A stretch of DNA of 5,648 nucleotides from DASSJT01 sp035691065. Lineage in GTDB: Bacteria > Actinomycetota > Actinomycetes > Actinomycetales > Dermatophilaceae. The position numbers and the translations under genes were made by a program. The stretch lies in assembly GCA_035691065.1 (NCBI GenBank), contig DASSJT010000131.1, positions 1-5,648 of the forward strand, given 5' to 3'. The notes below the pieces were generated by a model. The model was not told the DNA's origin, searched no databases, and was given only the letters and a program-made list of their open reading frames with translations. Below, piece by piece: positions 5,612-5,648 of this stretch. Positions within the stretch are counted from its first letter, which is position 1; the number at the start of each line of letters is the position of its first letter.

Positions 5612-5640
5612 AGTCTATCGGCCATGTGGGACACGGCCAA
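5612..5640 (-). promoter_or_regulatory. Promoter of the DUF177-rpmF-rnc-mutM operon
   Basis: On the minus strand TTGGCC (5635-5640) is a good -35 box, then exactly 17 bases, then TAGACT (5612-5617) as a good TANNNT -10 box. Start of transcription would fall near 5605, giving about 35 bases of leader before CTG 5570. This is the best-formed promoter in the window and is correctly placed for a housekeeping sigma factor. Confidence 0.65.
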
Positions 5641-5648
5641 AACGAGCG

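Noticed and set aside
5597..5626. Minus-strand ten-codon frame (MADRLSRFC) ahead of DUF177, as a leader peptide
   Set aside because: Its ATG lies upstream of the predicted transcription start, between the -35 and -10 boxes, so it is unlikely to be in the message.
5624..5648. Possible plus-strand start (ATG TGG GAC ACG) running off the right edge
   Set aside because: Only eight codons are visible, no ribosome-binding site is convincing, and it overlaps the strong minus-strand operon promoter.

Overview
This is a GC-rich window with the codon use and gene order of an actinobacterium. The right part carries DUF177 - rpmF - rnc - mutM, and smc begins at the far left, both read on the minus strand. 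This is the conserved actinobacterial block coupling ribosomal protein L32, RNase III, formamidopyrimidine-DNA glycosylase and SMC. Protein details suggest Propionibacteriales, perhaps Nocardioides-like; that placement is from memory of the family sequences and is not tested.

Layout from right to left: a well-formed promoter (about 5612-5640) drives a tight minus-strand operon. It runs DUF177/YceD protein, L32 (2 bases between them), RNase III (start overlapping the L32 stop), MutM (8-base overlap with rnc), then a 65-residue leucine-zipper-like small protein 93 bases on. At the left edge only the first 42 codons of smc are present, with its ATP-binding P-loop.

Between the small protein and smc lies a compact three-gene group that looks like an accessory insertion into the housekeeping block. 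It holds a DHA3/EntS-like major facilitator exporter on the minus strand, facing an AraC-type regulator and a VOC (glyoxalase/bleomycin-resistance fold) protein on the plus strand. The regulator and VOC genes overlap by ATGA. The VOC and exporter stop codons are one base apart, over a GC hairpin. Both outer promoters of the group look able to give leaderless messages, and both carry inverted repeats sharing the octamer CGGACCGG. A regulator-controlled detoxification/efflux module is a reasonable inference; no substrate can be read from the sequence.

The points most worth a second look are the apparent CTG starts of both DUF177 and rnc, the perfect five-leucine heptad of the small protein, and the possible operator over the exporter -35 box. 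I see no RNA gene, CRISPR array, insertion sequence or clearly new system. No stretch above 300 bases lacks a gene.
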